A program made the translations under genes and the position numbers. Shown one piece after another: positions 10,522-22,664 of a DNA stretch of 64,000 nt (position 1 is its first letter; every line of letters begins with the position of its first letter). This DNA is from Calycina herbarum (Eukaryota > Ascomycota > Leotiomycetes > Helotiales > Pezizellaceae). The stretch covers positions 62,001 to 126,000 of the forward strand of contig LLEY01000012.1 of assembly GCA_001414485.1 (NCBI GenBank), in the 5' to 3' direction. A model generated the notes under the pieces. It searched no databases. It had not been told where the DNA came from and was given only the letters and a program-made list of their open reading frames with translations.

Positions 10522-12213
10522 TTACCGCAACGCGATAAAATTCCGATCATCATCTAAGCGCGCCTGAGTGGTTTTGAAAGCAAGCGGAATGCCAGTCTCC
10601 TCAAAACTCTTCCCGTCTTTCAACATCTCCACGAGTGCTTTCGAAGTCAGTAGAATCTCAGGCATCCCATGGCCATTGAAGCCTGCCATGATATACTGGC
10701 CAACTCTTCCTGGGACCTCACCAACATGAGATGTGAGATCAGTTGTATATCCTTGGACTAAATTTCGTCAGTATCTGTCTTCAATCTAGTAAATCAAGCT
10801 TTGATCGTACCTCCTGACCATACCTTGTCCGTGTAAGCTCCGCTGTTCTCCCATCCTCGGAAATTCTTCTGCATATACCCATCAAACCACTCTCTCGCAG
10901 GCTCAATGATCTTGCTATCGTCAACTACATTATACCAAAGGTCTCGATGTGGAAACACGTAAGGCTTTGCACCGCCAACAATAATGCTACCGTCAGCTCT
11001 AGCGATGAAGTAATCGGAGTTGCCAGGCCAGAATCGGAGACTGTAGGTGTTGGGTAAATGAGGTGCTTGGCCCTTTGGTGTATTAATGCGGCTACATATT
11101 CCACGACACGGTACGATTCTGTTGGAATATTGAGGCGCAATGTATGCGGTGTACGCGTTTGTTGCGTATACAACCTTTTTTGCTCGGATCAATCCACGAG
11201 GAGTTGAAACTACCCATGATCCGTCTGCATCCTGTTCATCTGAGACGCTAGTGACGGGAGTGTGGGTTTGGAGATTGACACCTTTTGCAACAACCTTTGC
11301 AATCAAATGCATTACCAGTTTATACGGCCACTTCAGAAGTTAGTGATTTCTCCTCTTGAAATAGAAACATCTTGAGAAAGACTCGGCAAGACTCGGAGAG
11401 AGAGAAGACAAAACTCACAACATGAGCTGCGGGAAAGGTAAAGCAGCATTTAGCACCCTTAACACCGGAAATCTACTAAAGTTAAATGAAGGAACAGTAG
11501 TATATAGATCGGAAAAACATGCCTGTTCAGCGTCCCTTGGTCCAGTATACTGAACCTCCCTCACACAACTTGCACCCGAAGCTCGAATTTTGAAAAATGA
11601 AGCGGTCACTTTGTCGGCATCAGCTTGATCCAACATGGCATCACAAGCTCTAGTAAGTTGAAAATCGCAATCGATATTTTCCTTGTCCACCAAATCTTTC
11701 ACTGCTAGAACGTGCTTCATTTGAAAATTGGCAATCTCGCACGCCACCTCGTCTCCGTACAAGGCAGCATGTCGGGGATATTGGAAATAGACATTTGGTT
11801 TGACATGCCTGAAATTGAAAATCAGATCATAAAAGATGTCTCAATGGCAATTTTCTTACCCTCCGTTTCTTGCGGTAGCACCTGAACAGGCTTGTCGAGC
11901 CTCTACCATTACGATTGATGGTAATGGTGTGTCGCCATAGCTTTCAACAAGATGGTACGCTGTTGAAGCCCCGGAGTAGCCAGCACCGATAATAAGAATA
12001 TCACATGAAGTAGGTAGTTCTGGTGTTGAACGGTGACTATCGAGTTCATGTAATTCGGTTCGCCAAAATGGTAAAGTGGGCTCTTCTGGGAGAGGATTTG
12101 GTGGTAAAGAGCCTTTTCCTTCACTTGATTGATACACTTGTTAGCCTCAACAATTATACACTATTTAAGGAATTGACGCTCACTTACGGCCACAATGGTT
12201 GTGCTTTATCCAT
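10522..12213 (-). CDS. FAD-dependent oxidoreductase, DAO family
   Basis: Six exons on the reverse strand: 12213-12188, 12123-11860, 11808-11523, 11472-11419, 11330-10811 and 10751-10522; 459 residues, all phases consistent. The dinucleotide-binding motif DILIIGAGYSGASTAYHL is at residues 50-67; SGATARNGGHVKPN and SFPAAH-like FTFPAAHVWPYK are typical of the fungal glycine/D-amino-acid-oxidase-like group (DadA/OrdL type); GYTTDLTSHVGEVPG and MAGFNGHGMPEILLTSKAL close the FAD site. The third intron (11473-11522) uses GC-AG ends. Known chemistry: oxidation of a C-N bond of a small amine or amino acid. The start could also be nine bases upstream (12222). It is divergent from the haloacid-dehalogenase-like gene with a CGG-motif promoter between them. 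Confidence 0.88.
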
Positions 12214-12766
12214 TGGTATCATGTTAAGATTCCCCTTGGCTCGTCAGGTAGGGAGTCAATTGAAGGTGGTGGTTAAAGAGGGGACTAATAATTTTATTTG
12301 ATCCAAATGAAAGGAAGCGCAGATTGAATCGCGAGATCGACTTGATCTTACTTTTATCGTAAGTACCTCACTCCATTGATTAAAAACAACATCACGCGAT
12401 CACGTTGTAGAAATGAAGCTCGTCACTGGTGCTGCAGTCAGCCAGTTAAGCGAGGTGGGCAATAGTGGGGGGGGAGTGGGATGGAGATAGGGGTGGTGGG
12501 TAACTGAACCGGACCGGCATCTTATCATGCTCTCCACTCGACCAGATTCCAGTTGCAAAGTGCACCAATTCTTCATGGACATGCAGCCCCGCAGCCCCAA
12601 TGTCGATTTCATTATACGTTTTGAAATCTGCATAACAGATAGAATTGTAGACGTCAGTGTTTCCTGATAGTCCTATCTCCAAAAATCCTCATACCCTTAT
12701 CCCGCCACAAACTTTCAGCACGCACCAATCTCCCAATTCAACCTTCACGGATCTTCATCGCTCATC
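12214..12766. promoter_or_regulatory. Divergent promoter between oxidoreductase and HAD gene
   Basis: A 553-bp gap between two head-to-head genes. GAACCGGACCGGCAT at 12506-12520 has two CGG triplets spaced by two bases and resembles the cluster at 7796-7813. A poly-G run (about 12464-12473) lies nearby. It is a candidate site for the Zn2Cys6 regulator at 16493-18946; this has not been shown. Confidence 0.4.
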
Positions 12767-13453
12767 ATGGCGCAAATCATCAATTTCGAACCAAAATACA
12801 TAACCTTCGATTGCTATGGCACCTTAACCGACTTCAGTAACATGACCAAACTCACACGGGAAATGTACGGAGACCGCATGACGGGATCAGAGCTTGAGCG
12901 GTTCATCACACTATTTACTGGCTATCGTTATGACGAATGCCTGGGTCCCTACCAACCATACCGTGAAGTCCTCGTCAACGCCGTCAGACGTACTTGTGCC
13001 AGGACTGGAACAAAATTCTTGGAGGAAGAAGCAGAGAAATTCTATCTTGCGGTGCCAACTTGGGGACCCCATCCAGATGTTGTAGACGGTCTCCAACGTC
13101 TCGCAAAAAAGTACAAACTCGTCATTTTGTCCAATGCCTCGGACGACCAAATCATGCAAAACGTGGAGAAGCTGGGTGCACCATTTCACGCGGTATTTAC
13201 GGCTCAACAAACTCAGAGCTATAAACCCCGGATACAAGGATTTGAGTACATGTTTGAGAAGCTTGGGTGTGAGCCAGAGGACTGTCTTCATGTATCTGCA
13301 AGTTTTAAGCATGATATTTTGACTGTTGAGGCTATGGGGATGAAGCATAAGGTCTTTGTGAACAGGAATGGAACGGCTGATCCATCGAGGCCGGATTATG
13401 ATTGCTATGAGGTTAGGGATATTGGGGAGTTGGCGACGAGGTTGGGGTTGTAA
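12767..13453 (+). CDS. Haloacid dehalogenase-like hydrolase, type II
   Basis: Intronless, 228 residues. Motif I is FDCYGTLTD with the nucleophile Asp15; motif II is LVILSNASD; the motif III lysine is in SYKPRIQGFEYMFEKLG; the acidic loop is CLHVSASFKHDIL, where the first usual acidic residue is replaced. This is the order and length of (S)-2-haloacid dehalogenases and close phosphatase relatives in the cytosol. Head-to-head pairing with a DAO-type oxidoreductase and proximity to a DAL5-type transporter suggest a role in breaking down a small organic acid or amine rather than true dehalogenation, but the substrate cannot be read off. Confidence 0.85.
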   Translation: MAQIINFEPKYITFDCYGTLTDFSNMTKLTREMYGDRMTGSELERFITLFTGYRYDECLGPYQPYREVLVNAVRRTCARTGTKFLEEEAEKFYLAVPTWGPHPDVVDGLQRLAKKYKLVILSNASDDQIMQNVEKLGAPFHAVFTAQQTQSYKPRIQGFEYMFEKLGCEPEDCLHVSASFKHDILTVEAMGMKHKVFVNRNGTADPSRPDYDCYEVRDIGELATRLGL

Positions 13454-14230
13454 GCAGTTTGCCTTTATGGTTTCTCTCAGGAGTGTTTTGAATACTCATA
13501 ATTATCTACTCGCAACTTTACAAATACGTTGCTTTTGTGTAGCTACTTCAGTTATCTGATATTCCTCATGTAATTGAATTCATTCCCTTGCGTCTCGAAC
13601 CCGCCCAGCTGCACTGGCATTCTCGCTAAGCAGTTACAAATATACTATGGATTCACATATAAGCACTACTGTATTCACGTGGGGTAGTGTCATCTTAATG
13701 ATATTAAGCTTACCTGATTGCTCATGATCTTCGTGCTAGGATCGAATCACCCTTCTTCCACATCAAAATAGAGTGGTCCACGCTTGCCACGATGGGTGGG
13801 GGAGCGTGCGCATCTAAGCGAAAATGAAAAGAGGGGCGAGAGGACAATCCTCCGCAAAACCCCACCTTGGCTCCAAATGGTTGCAAGAGCAGTCAGACCG
13901 GCTTGTTATCTCCGGTTCTTCCAAGTCATCCTCCCAGTGTCAATTTCCACATTGTCCTTTCATCTACCTCGGCACACAATGGCACTGCCAAACAATCAAG
14001 CAATATGATAATCTCTGCTTCCAAGACCAACAGCATTTCCAGTAGATAGATAATTGTTTCTCAGGCCTTGTTACTTTTGTGGGTCCTCGATACAGAAAGA
14101 TAAGATAAACCTCTTTGCGGGAAGTGTTAACCGTCACCCCAAATGATTTGTATATGAGTGGGATAAGTCTTGAGAAAGAAGTGCTTTTTACTCCACTTCA
14201 TTGACACATTCTTGTGATTAAGTGACTATT
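13454..14230. other. Intergenic; promoter of the anion transporter
   Basis: No gene supported. Two CCGG words lie 13 bases apart near 13897-13915, upstream of the transporter, a looser version of the motifs in the two divergent promoters. Confidence 0.35.
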
Positions 14231-16360
14231 ATGGCTTCTAGTAACGACGGTGTCTCACGTGCCTCCACAACTGGACACGAGCACTCCCAAGAAAAAGATG
14301 CTGGGGTTAAGAAGACTGTGAGTGTCGTTGACAAAGACTTCAGTACCGAAAATGATGTTGGTACTGGGGAAATTGAAGATATAATCTCTGAGTCTGGTAC
14401 GTGACGTTGTTGCAGCATCATTTGTTGATGCTGGGGCTGACAAAACATTCTTAGAATTTACCGAAGCCGAGTACAAAACATTGCTGAGAAAAATCGATCT
14501 CTATCTTATGCCCCTGATGTAAGTAAAGCCGGAGACATATAGCGTTACGTTTTTGACAGGACTTTTTATAGGTTCTGCTGCTATGGCATTCAGCAGGTAA
14601 GCGAAGCCAATATGGGAAGCTCTAGGTAGGCATTTCAGCTAATGCGGTTTTTAGACAGACAAAACCTCGACGGGTATTCAAGCAGTAAGTTTTCTCGCAT
14701 GCTGTCCTCACCATACAGAAGATTAAAATGAATTCAAGATTTTTGGACTTCGACAAGATCTCCATATGGTAGGAGATCAATACAATTGGTTGACAACGAT
14801 GTAAGTAACTCTGGACTCATGTCGAATTTTTTTTCCCACGAGTCATCGTTTAATTTATACACCTATGACTTGGGATATATTACTCACTATTTGACTAGTT
14901 TCTATATCATGTACCTTCTCGGAGAGTTTCCATCTAATTTCTTGCTCCAACGATGGTCCATCGGCCGTTGTTTAACAATCTACATGATGTGCTGGGGTAT
15001 TTCAAACTTGGTCAGTTAACATATTTCGCAATAACTAACAATTCTTTAGCTATCTGTTTGATTTGCGTTAGTGCAGTAAAGACATGGTCTCAACTTATGG
15101 CTATCCGCGCGCTGCAAGGTCTTTTCGAGTGCACCATCTCACCCGGTTTCCTACTCATCGTCGGAACTTGGTACCGCACAGAGGAACAAGCGAGTCGCGC
15201 GTTGGTCTGGCAATCTGGAAATGCTTTTTTTCTCATCGTCTGCGACTTGATCATGTACGGTATTGCTCGACACGTCCAGAAAATACCTGGTGGTATTGCG
15301 GCCTGGAGAACTATTTCCCTCTTTCTCGGAAGTCTCACCATTGCACTTGCTATTGCTTCGGTATTCCTGCTCGGTACGCCAAAGGAGGTTATGTGGTTAT
15401 CTAAGAGGGAGAAGCGGATGGCGTAAGCTCTATACCCATTCTCGCTTAATGTGAGTTGCACTGACACTCTACAGGCAAGCACGTATTGTGGGTAACAAGG
15501 CGGGTCGTGATACAACCGGACAAAAATGGGATTGGGATCAAGTGAAAGATGCTTTCATGGATCCTCAAATGTGGTTCAGTTTCTGCAATGCTTTCATCAA
15601 CAATATCCCGAATGGGTGAGTGGTTCATTTTTGGGGGTCGTCTCCATACCTTTCTAACATTATACAGTGGTCTTACCTCCTTTGGATCAATCATGTATAC
15701 GTCATTTGGCTTTGATAGTTATCAAACTCTTCTATTTGGCCTCCCTCGCTCAGCTATAAGTCTTGGTCTTTTTTTGATCATCGGCATTTACATACGCCGA
15801 GTTCAGAATAGACGGATGTACATCATGATGTTTGGCTGTGTCACACCTTTCATTGGGCTTCTGGCCATGTCACTACTTCCAAACAGTGTCGAGTACAAAT
15901 GGACTAAGTGGGGATTATATGTCATGACCATGCCATTTGTATTTCCCATCTTCCTTGCATGGTCTTTGCGTAAGTTTTCCCTCTTCCTGTTTCCTGCTTC
16001 TTCTCAATAACTAACTCCCCTTTAGTTCCCTCCAACGTAGCTGGTAGAACTAAGAAGACTGTCATTTCATCCATGACCTTTTTAGCATACTGCATCGGCA
16101 ACATTGGAGGATCATTCGTTTTTGACTCCAAGGACGCTCCAAGATATGTTAAGGGTACAATTGCTTGCTCGGTCTGTTTTGCGCTGGAGTTTGGAATCAT
16201 CGTAGCTTGGAAACTTTGGTACATGTATGAAAATCGGAGGCGTGATAAGGCAGCTGAATTGAGTGGGCTCACGAAGGAAGAGCAGGAGGCGGAGGGTCGC
16301 TTGTTGGGAGAGCAGGACGTAACAGACCGGAAAAACCCACACTTCAGATATACCATGTGA
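14231..16360 (+). CDS. MFS anion:cation symporter, DAL5/TNA1-like
   Basis: Ten exons: 14231-14396, 14455-14518, 14572-14596, 14655-14684, 14739-14800, 14899-14996, 15050-15422, 15475-15615, 15668-15969 and 16026-16360; 531 residues with every phase consistent. A hydrophilic N-terminus leads to LLRKIDLYLMPLM and CYGIQQTDKTSTG, then FGLRQDLHM and FYIMYLLGEFPSNFLLQRW, the diagnostic run of fungal allantoate/nicotinate-type permeases. About 12 membrane segments follow, ending in a charged cytoplasmic tail. Known role: uptake of organic anions such as allantoate, nicotinate, biotin precursors or pantothenate with protons. In this block it probably imports the compound handled by the neighbouring oxidoreductase and HAD enzyme. 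The 25-nt and 30-nt exons are short but unambiguous. Confidence 0.9.
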
Positions 16361-16492
16361 TCAGCCAATAAGGAACTAAAGAAGGTCAATTATTTGTTTG
16401 ACGAACTTTAGGAGTATGATCAGTCTATTACCTGCGAATTTGGAAATTGTGATCAGAAGGGCTCTACACTCAATTAGCCAAGATTATTATCT

Positions 16493-18946
16493 TTACATCT
16501 GATGCCCCATCCAACTTGGATCTGAGTTCCATTCCGGTAAAATAAAGTAATTCGCTTGCAAAAGCCCCTCTGCGCTCTGAGAAACACTACCCGCACCCCT
16601 CGGCTCTGTATAAACATTAAATGGATCAAGTGCAAAGCTCGTATCCGTCTCCATCGGCAGCCACGCAAAATCCATAAGTTGGGTGCTCGGAGTTTCTAGC
16701 GATTGCTGATTCATCTCAGCAGAATGGTGCAATGCCTGCGGGGATTTCTGCTTCCACAACTGTGCCCAATTCCTGAACTTCTCATAACCCGACAACTGCT
16801 GCTGGTGAACACTTATCTCTGTCCTCGCATTCAGACGTGTGAGAGCTTTCTCAAGCAGCTCGATAGTGGCGTATTCCGACTGTGCTAGATGCATGCCTCT
16901 AGTCATTCTTCGCATCATATTCATACCGTTGGTCAGCGCATTCCGCAAGCGCTTGGTATTTCCGTTCAAGCTATGCGTGAGAAATACGAGCAAGGCAGCA
17001 CGACAAGCGCTGAATTCAATATATGAAGCCCTCGCTAACCCACCATAATCGTGGATTAGCTGGCAAAGGTCGTGGATACGATATGCGGCTTGTATACAAT
17101 CTGATGCTAGTGCGGATTGTGCCATGGCTGCTTTTGATTTTGAGGACTCTAAGGCGGTGGGAGTTTTGTTACGCGCGAATAAAAATAGCCGACCCATGAA
17201 CACTTGAGTAAGGAGGAAGGCTAAATTCAGGTGTATATTTGCGCGAAACAAGCTGTTTTGTGGATCTAGATCTTTGCAATTGATCTCAGGGGGGAGTAAT
17301 GACCACGAGTTCTTCAAACTTTGGCTTTGTCGTACTAGTTCATCGAGTCGCTCGAGCTGTAAGTTCTTCGTGGATATTCGAAGCTGTTTACTCCGAAAAG
17401 TTAGTGCGCTAGTTCTGATGAAGATATCAAAAAACAAAAAACGCTTACATAGTAGATGCAACGGCTTCGAGATGTATGGTTAGCATGATTATTGCTCGAA
17501 GATTTGTAAAATTACGGGGCTTGAAGTCGTCTATGTCGGAAGGAAGATCGGCATCAACATCAGAACTCAAAATCGACAATGGCCTTCCGTGGAGAATACA
17601 TATTCGTCTGTGAGGTGTTAATAATGTTGAAGTTGAGTTACGGAGAAAGCCTACTTCTCAAGAGTGTATACTGTCCACCAGAGTCGTTTTCTGACCTCCA
17701 GTGCATGCTGATCCAGTGAGAGCGCAGTGTATTTTCGATGCATGCCGTTTTGAATCGCCATTTTGATTGCCAATCCAAGGTAAGTGTATGCAAGTCCAGA
17801 TGTGTCAAGGGGTAGACAATACACTCCTAGAAGGGCGCAAGCCTGTACACTTTCCAGAGATGCGATAGCCAGCACGTCAGGGATGAGTTGCACAGCCGAC
17901 CGATAGAGAGTAATACTGACATCATCCTCAGCCTCTGAATCATTTTCTGAATTCTCAGTTGAGTCCAGGTCAACATATTGCGTTCCTATCGCCAGAAGCA
18001 TCAAGAGAATGCATCTCACAGGCGAGTCGTCTGAGCCACCGATCGTCTGCGTGTACAAATGTTTCAGTTTCGCCATTGCCCATTCTTCTTCAACGTAAAA
18101 ATAATTCGACTGGCCATACTTGAAGAACGTCAATACAAGAAATTTCGCTACCGATTGGGGAGGAAATCCTTTCGTTGGACTGAACAGCTCGGATGTTTGC
18201 AAATGTCTTGCTCTGTGATATTCGTTCTCGTTATTCAGATGGTCTTGATCCTATATCGGATTAAAATTTAAACGACAGCGAGTATGCAGATATCCAAACC
18301 TTGTTTCTTTCAATACCAACTATTTCATTTTGAACACGTTTTGAGAAGTTCCAATACGATAGCTCTCCTGAATAATCTGACGCTGTCAGCTAGGTTCATG
18401 AAACTGCAACCAGAACACCAACAAGCAGCATTGTCGGATATCTTCTTCACAGTAAAAGACTCATCATTTATCGCTGGTTGATCAAAATCCTCTTCCTCAT
18501 CAACTGAGTCGAGTATCTTCGGAATTTCAAAAGATTTTGCAAGGGCACGAAGCTCCTCAATATCACTCGGGACAGTGCCAATGTAATGTTTAAGAATCTG
18601 CTCCAAACACATCAATCTTTCAGAGTCTCCCAATTGTGCCTCGGAACTATTTTCTCCATATCAGTCTTCAGGTCACGTTAATTCCAGGGGGATATTTATA
18701 CCGAGTTTGGGGAATATCATCAACCACGTTGGTAGTCATTTGAAATTGGCATGAACGGCGTAATCGAACGCATCTGCTGCAAGGAACCCCTCCTTCACAT
18801 CTTTCTTTCATCTTTCGACATGAATCGCACCTTCATGAGCGTTAGTCCTGTTCAGAGTCGGATCGCTGGACTTACGCTTTTAAGCTCCGCCTACGCTTTC
18901 TGCTGCCCGACTCGGGGGACTGTGATCTAAGTGAGTTTTCTGGCAT
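16493..18946 (-). CDS. Zn2Cys6 transcription factor with fungal_trans domain
   Basis: Six exons: 18946-18876, 18830-18702, 18646-18358, 18250-17655, 17607-17449 and 17390-16493; 713 residues. The zinc cluster is split by the first intron and reads CDSCRKMKERCEGGVPCSRC then VRLRRSC, giving C25, C28, C35, C41, C44, C51 (C-x2-C-x6-C-x5-C-x2-C-x6-C), preceded by the basic run KRRR. The middle homology region includes SVAKFLVLTFFKYGQSNYFY, RKRLWWTVYTLEK and ILHGRPLSI, typical of the fungal-specific regulator domain. It lies tail-to-tail with the anion transporter (stop codons about 130 bp apart). Cluster-linked regulators of this kind usually control neighbouring genes, so it is the natural candidate for binding the CGG motifs at 7.8 and 12.5 kb. 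Confidence 0.88.
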
Positions 18947-19680
18947 TTTAATTAGTGCCCGAAAATGAAAATGAAAATGTAAAAGAATGTAGACGTGACA
19001 ACAGAATGATTATGGTAGATAACGAAAGTGAGATATCGTGGTAGGAAGTGGGGTGATAGACGTACCCCTGTGCCGCACCCACCAAAAAACTAACAGTATG
19101 CCTTAAAGAGCCCAGAAAAATGCCCCAAAAAATATAAAATGAGTCCTCAATAGCTAATGGGTACTATATAAAAAATTAACTAGTTTTCATCTATGCCTCG
19201 TGGTTTGCTCTCAAGTTTCACTATGCTTACAAAATCACGTGACAATATAAACAAGAAATGTTATGAATTTGTTGGAGAAGCTTAGACAATTGAGGAAGTC
19301 GATTTCTTGCTTGCCGCAAGTCTCCGCAAGAATTATTTCCCAAATTCTTCAACGTGATAAGGGAAGGTGGGTTCTGGTAAAAAAACCAGGCCATCTTACA
19401 ATCTATCAGTTTCTCAAAGTAGGGTCCAATTCAGAATTATTGAATGCAATTCGCTGATCATCAATTGGAAACTATTCAACCCTCCATCAAGCCGAGACAC
19501 ACTAAGTTAAAAATAGAAATTCATCAATAATATCATAACTCCATCACCAATCATCATAAATAATAACACACTTTTGCTGCCCAATCCCAAAACTGACTGC
19601 AAGCCCAACCATCAAACTCATTTCGTAACCATAGAAAATATACCAAAAGAGAGCAAATGAATAAATAAATAAATCAAGAA
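18947..19680. other. Intergenic; promoter of the Zn2Cys6 gene
   Basis: No gene supported. It contains a short AATGAAAATG repeat just upstream of the regulator start (about 18963-18978) and an AT-rich 3' flank of the Hsp70-like gene with AAAT tandem repeats near 19660. Confidence 0.4.
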
Positions 19681-22664
19681 TCAATCTGTGCCCGGTCGGA
19701 AAGCAGACGCAATACTGATTTGACCAGTCTTGCGCACTTCTCCATGAGCCTTCGTCTCGTACCGAAGATTTCTACCCTCAATAACTGGGATTAAATCATA
19801 TGAAACTAGGAAATGAGGTTCGCCCAAAATCTCATCATTTTCGTCAGCATCTGGGAGCACGACAATTTCCGGACTGCGAAAGTCTTTCATCGACGTGATA
19901 ATTTTCCCCGCAACTTGGGCTCCTGGTTATCAAGTCAGATTTTAGTCGGGAAATTGGGTAGTACGAGTACTTACCTTTGTTTTCCGCGTGATCAGGATGG
20001 AAATGTGAGCGTTTTGAAAAATCAGCTACATAAAGGACTTCCTCACAACAGAGTTCCTCGTTCGAAAGTTCGAAAGCATGTTCACATGTCAATGGTCGAA
20101 ACTTGTGGAGCGGCTTCAACACCATCCCCTGAGGAACGAGTTAGCAATCTCAAATGCGGTGTTAACGGAAAAGTTCGAATTTCTTACTTTCACCATGAAA
20201 TAGTCAATGGTCGTTACAAATTTAAAGCCATCGATTGGGTCTATTTGGGGATTCTGCACTCTGTGCTCCTCAAAGAGATGTGGCAGGTATGGCTCACGAC
20301 GGAGAAACCCATAGCTTGATTCAGCTCGTCTGATAGGACCACCTGTTTTGTTCAGAGCTCGAAGAATAGCACCGGAAGCAATTGCCGAGACGCTGAGGAA
20401 ACTTAGCCCGGGATTTCGTTTCAATGAATGACTTGCTCGTCTTACCTGTCCTGGGCACTCGTTGTAACTAGTGCTATGTCGTATGGAAGGCTTAACTCGT
20501 GAACGAGGTCCTCGAGGAACTTCCGAAGATAGCTGCGTAGGGATGGCGCAGCTCCAAAGCCACCGACCAAAAATATTTTCTGATTCTTGTCAGATAATGG
20601 AAAAGTCCTTTGCGATGTTACCTACTTGAACCCTTTTCTTCTTTTCGAAGGCCATTTCAAGCTGAGTTCGTAACAATTTGCCAACTCGATGAAGGATTGG
20701 CATAAAGATTGCTTCATAGTCTTGCCTGTCTCGGATGCTTAGCATGTAAAAATATGAAAGTAAATAAAATGACACACCAGTCCAGGAGAAGTCTGTTGTC
20801 TTCAAAGCGCTTAGCTTTCGATCCCGTGAGCCCTCTTCTCACATCCCCACGGAGGCCTGGTACTTTCAAAGAACCCGTTGGCCTCCTGGTAACATCTTTG
20901 TTTCTCTTGTCCATTCTCTCAAATGTGGGAACAAGGGCCTTGGCGATTGATTCTCGAGTTTCGCCATGAACATCAAGATATGTTTCGTCAGCTAATCGTT
21001 CAAGCACTCTGGTTTCAAAATTGTCGTTGAGATAACTGGCACCGCAGTTATCGCCTAGCCTCCGGTCAGCTATTGATTGTTCAACAAACCCGGGAATGAA
21101 TTTTACCTATTGGTAGGCCAACTTCATTCTTCAACCTCAGCGGGTAAGAGCTGGAAATGTTGAAAGCCGCGGCATCGACCGTCCCACCCCCGCAGTCAAG
21201 CACGACGATGGTATCACCAGCCTGCCCTCGTCAGAAGAGTTTATAGATGAAGGTGGGGAATATATTGGTGGTTACCATCAGCTCGTTATCAACTCCCATC
21301 AAGTACGTAGCCGCGGATTCCGGTTCGGTTGCGACAAACAGGTTGTCGATGCTACCATACGATAAGGCCCCAAGGCCTGTAACACTAACTGCGGTAGCTA
21401 TTGCCTTTTGCATAACACGAGAAGAACCTTGATGCCAAATGGCGGGTACAGTCATCACAAACTCCACCTCGGAATCGTCCCTGAGCCCCTCGTTCTCTTG
21501 CAATTGTTCTTTGGTGTGTTGAAACACCCTGATCAGATAATCGGCAATGACATCCTCGAGATCTTGCATGCTTAACCGATCCCTTTCTCCGTGACGATGC
21601 ACAATCCCAGAACGTATTAGGCCACTGAGACGGGGTCGAAGTTTTGTTCTGTCCGCTTCGGTATGTTTGGTCCGAACAAGCATCAGTTTAGGGCGATCCA
21701 TGAACCGATCCACGTTACGGGTTGTTCCAGCTTCGTACATATGGTATTCCACCTCGTATCCCCAGAGAAATGTGTCCATTGTGTCATTGTCGATATTCGC
21801 ACCGAGTGTTTCGTTGCCATGTGTTTCAATGTTCCTCGACCAATTTGTCTTGCCATCGGAAGAATTGTTCATGTCGGTGTCGCTTTCGGAGTCAGATTGG
21901 TCGCTGTCAAGTGCTTTGGCTTTGTATCTGGGAACGAGAGGATACCAACTTTGTGTTGGGACTTGTTGAATCTCACCACTGCGCATAGGCCAGTTTTGGA
22001 TGCTTCTGATATCCCCTGGCAGGACAGTAAATTCGAAATCATCAACGGAATGGGAATAATATGAGACAGACGTGAAAGTAGTGCCGTAATCCAGACCTAA
22101 AATGAACTTCTTCTTGGGGATATACGACGCCTTGGCATTTGCTTGACGGAGTAGCTTTTCTTTCCTTCCCGGCTGTGTTTGAGTTGAAGTCCGAGCATGA
22201 AGAGATGAGATTTGGGGAGAAGACTTTACTCGAGGCTGTTGTTGGTTCATGGCTGTCCGGGAATTGGCTTCGGGTGGAGTTTTAGGGGGACTCTCAGACC
22301 GTTCGATTGAGGAAAATTCTTGACCACGACCAGCCTTTCTTTTCATGGGCTTGCGAGGTACAGGTCGCTTGGTTACTCCCAAAGGCTTGGAGAGATGGTT
22401 TGTTAACTTTACCTTTGTGCCTGGGGGCTTGTGTGTGTCTCTTTTCGAATTCAGAGCCGACGAGTTGAGGGGTACTTGAGTGCTTTGCGAAGGTATGTCG
22501 ACATCCAAATCTGGATATTCTTTGCCGTCATCGCCAACGTGCTGACTCGCAGGTGGGTTGACGACTGGGTCGTGATGTTGAGACTGCAAAGCTGATTGAA
22601 TGAACAAAGCGGTAAATAACTTCTTCTGTTCATCAGTAAGCTCATGGAAACCCTCCGATGCCAT
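19681..22664 (-). CDS. Hsp70-like ATPase with long N-terminal extension
   Basis: Eight exons: 22664-21276, 21221-21107, 21054-20778, 20737-20626, 20579-20446, 20392-20188, 20128-19975 and 19922-19681; 875 residues. Residues 1 to about 185 are hydrophilic and low-complexity, rich in Ser, Pro, Lys and Gln. The actin/Hsp70-fold ATPase starts at FILGLDYGTTFTSVSYY (phosphate 1 loop), then VEFVMTVPAIWHQGSSRVMQ, the second phosphate loop VVLDCGGGTVDAAAFNI, GDNCGASYLNDNF and the adenosine motif KIFLVGGFGAAPSLRSYL. An acidic Ser/Asp insertion (SDQSDSESDTDMNNS) interrupts the first lobe. No classical substrate-binding domain follows; the C-terminus is short and strand-rich. This is the fungal HSPA12-like group, whose clients are largely unknown. 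The first ATG chosen gives MASEGFHELTDEQ; an in-frame upstream ATG (22763) exists but reads poorly. Confidence 0.85.

Noticed and set aside
13784..14049. Overlapping + strand frames before the anion transporter
   Set aside because: Three mutually overlapping frames in different phases; more likely promoter and leader of the transporter.
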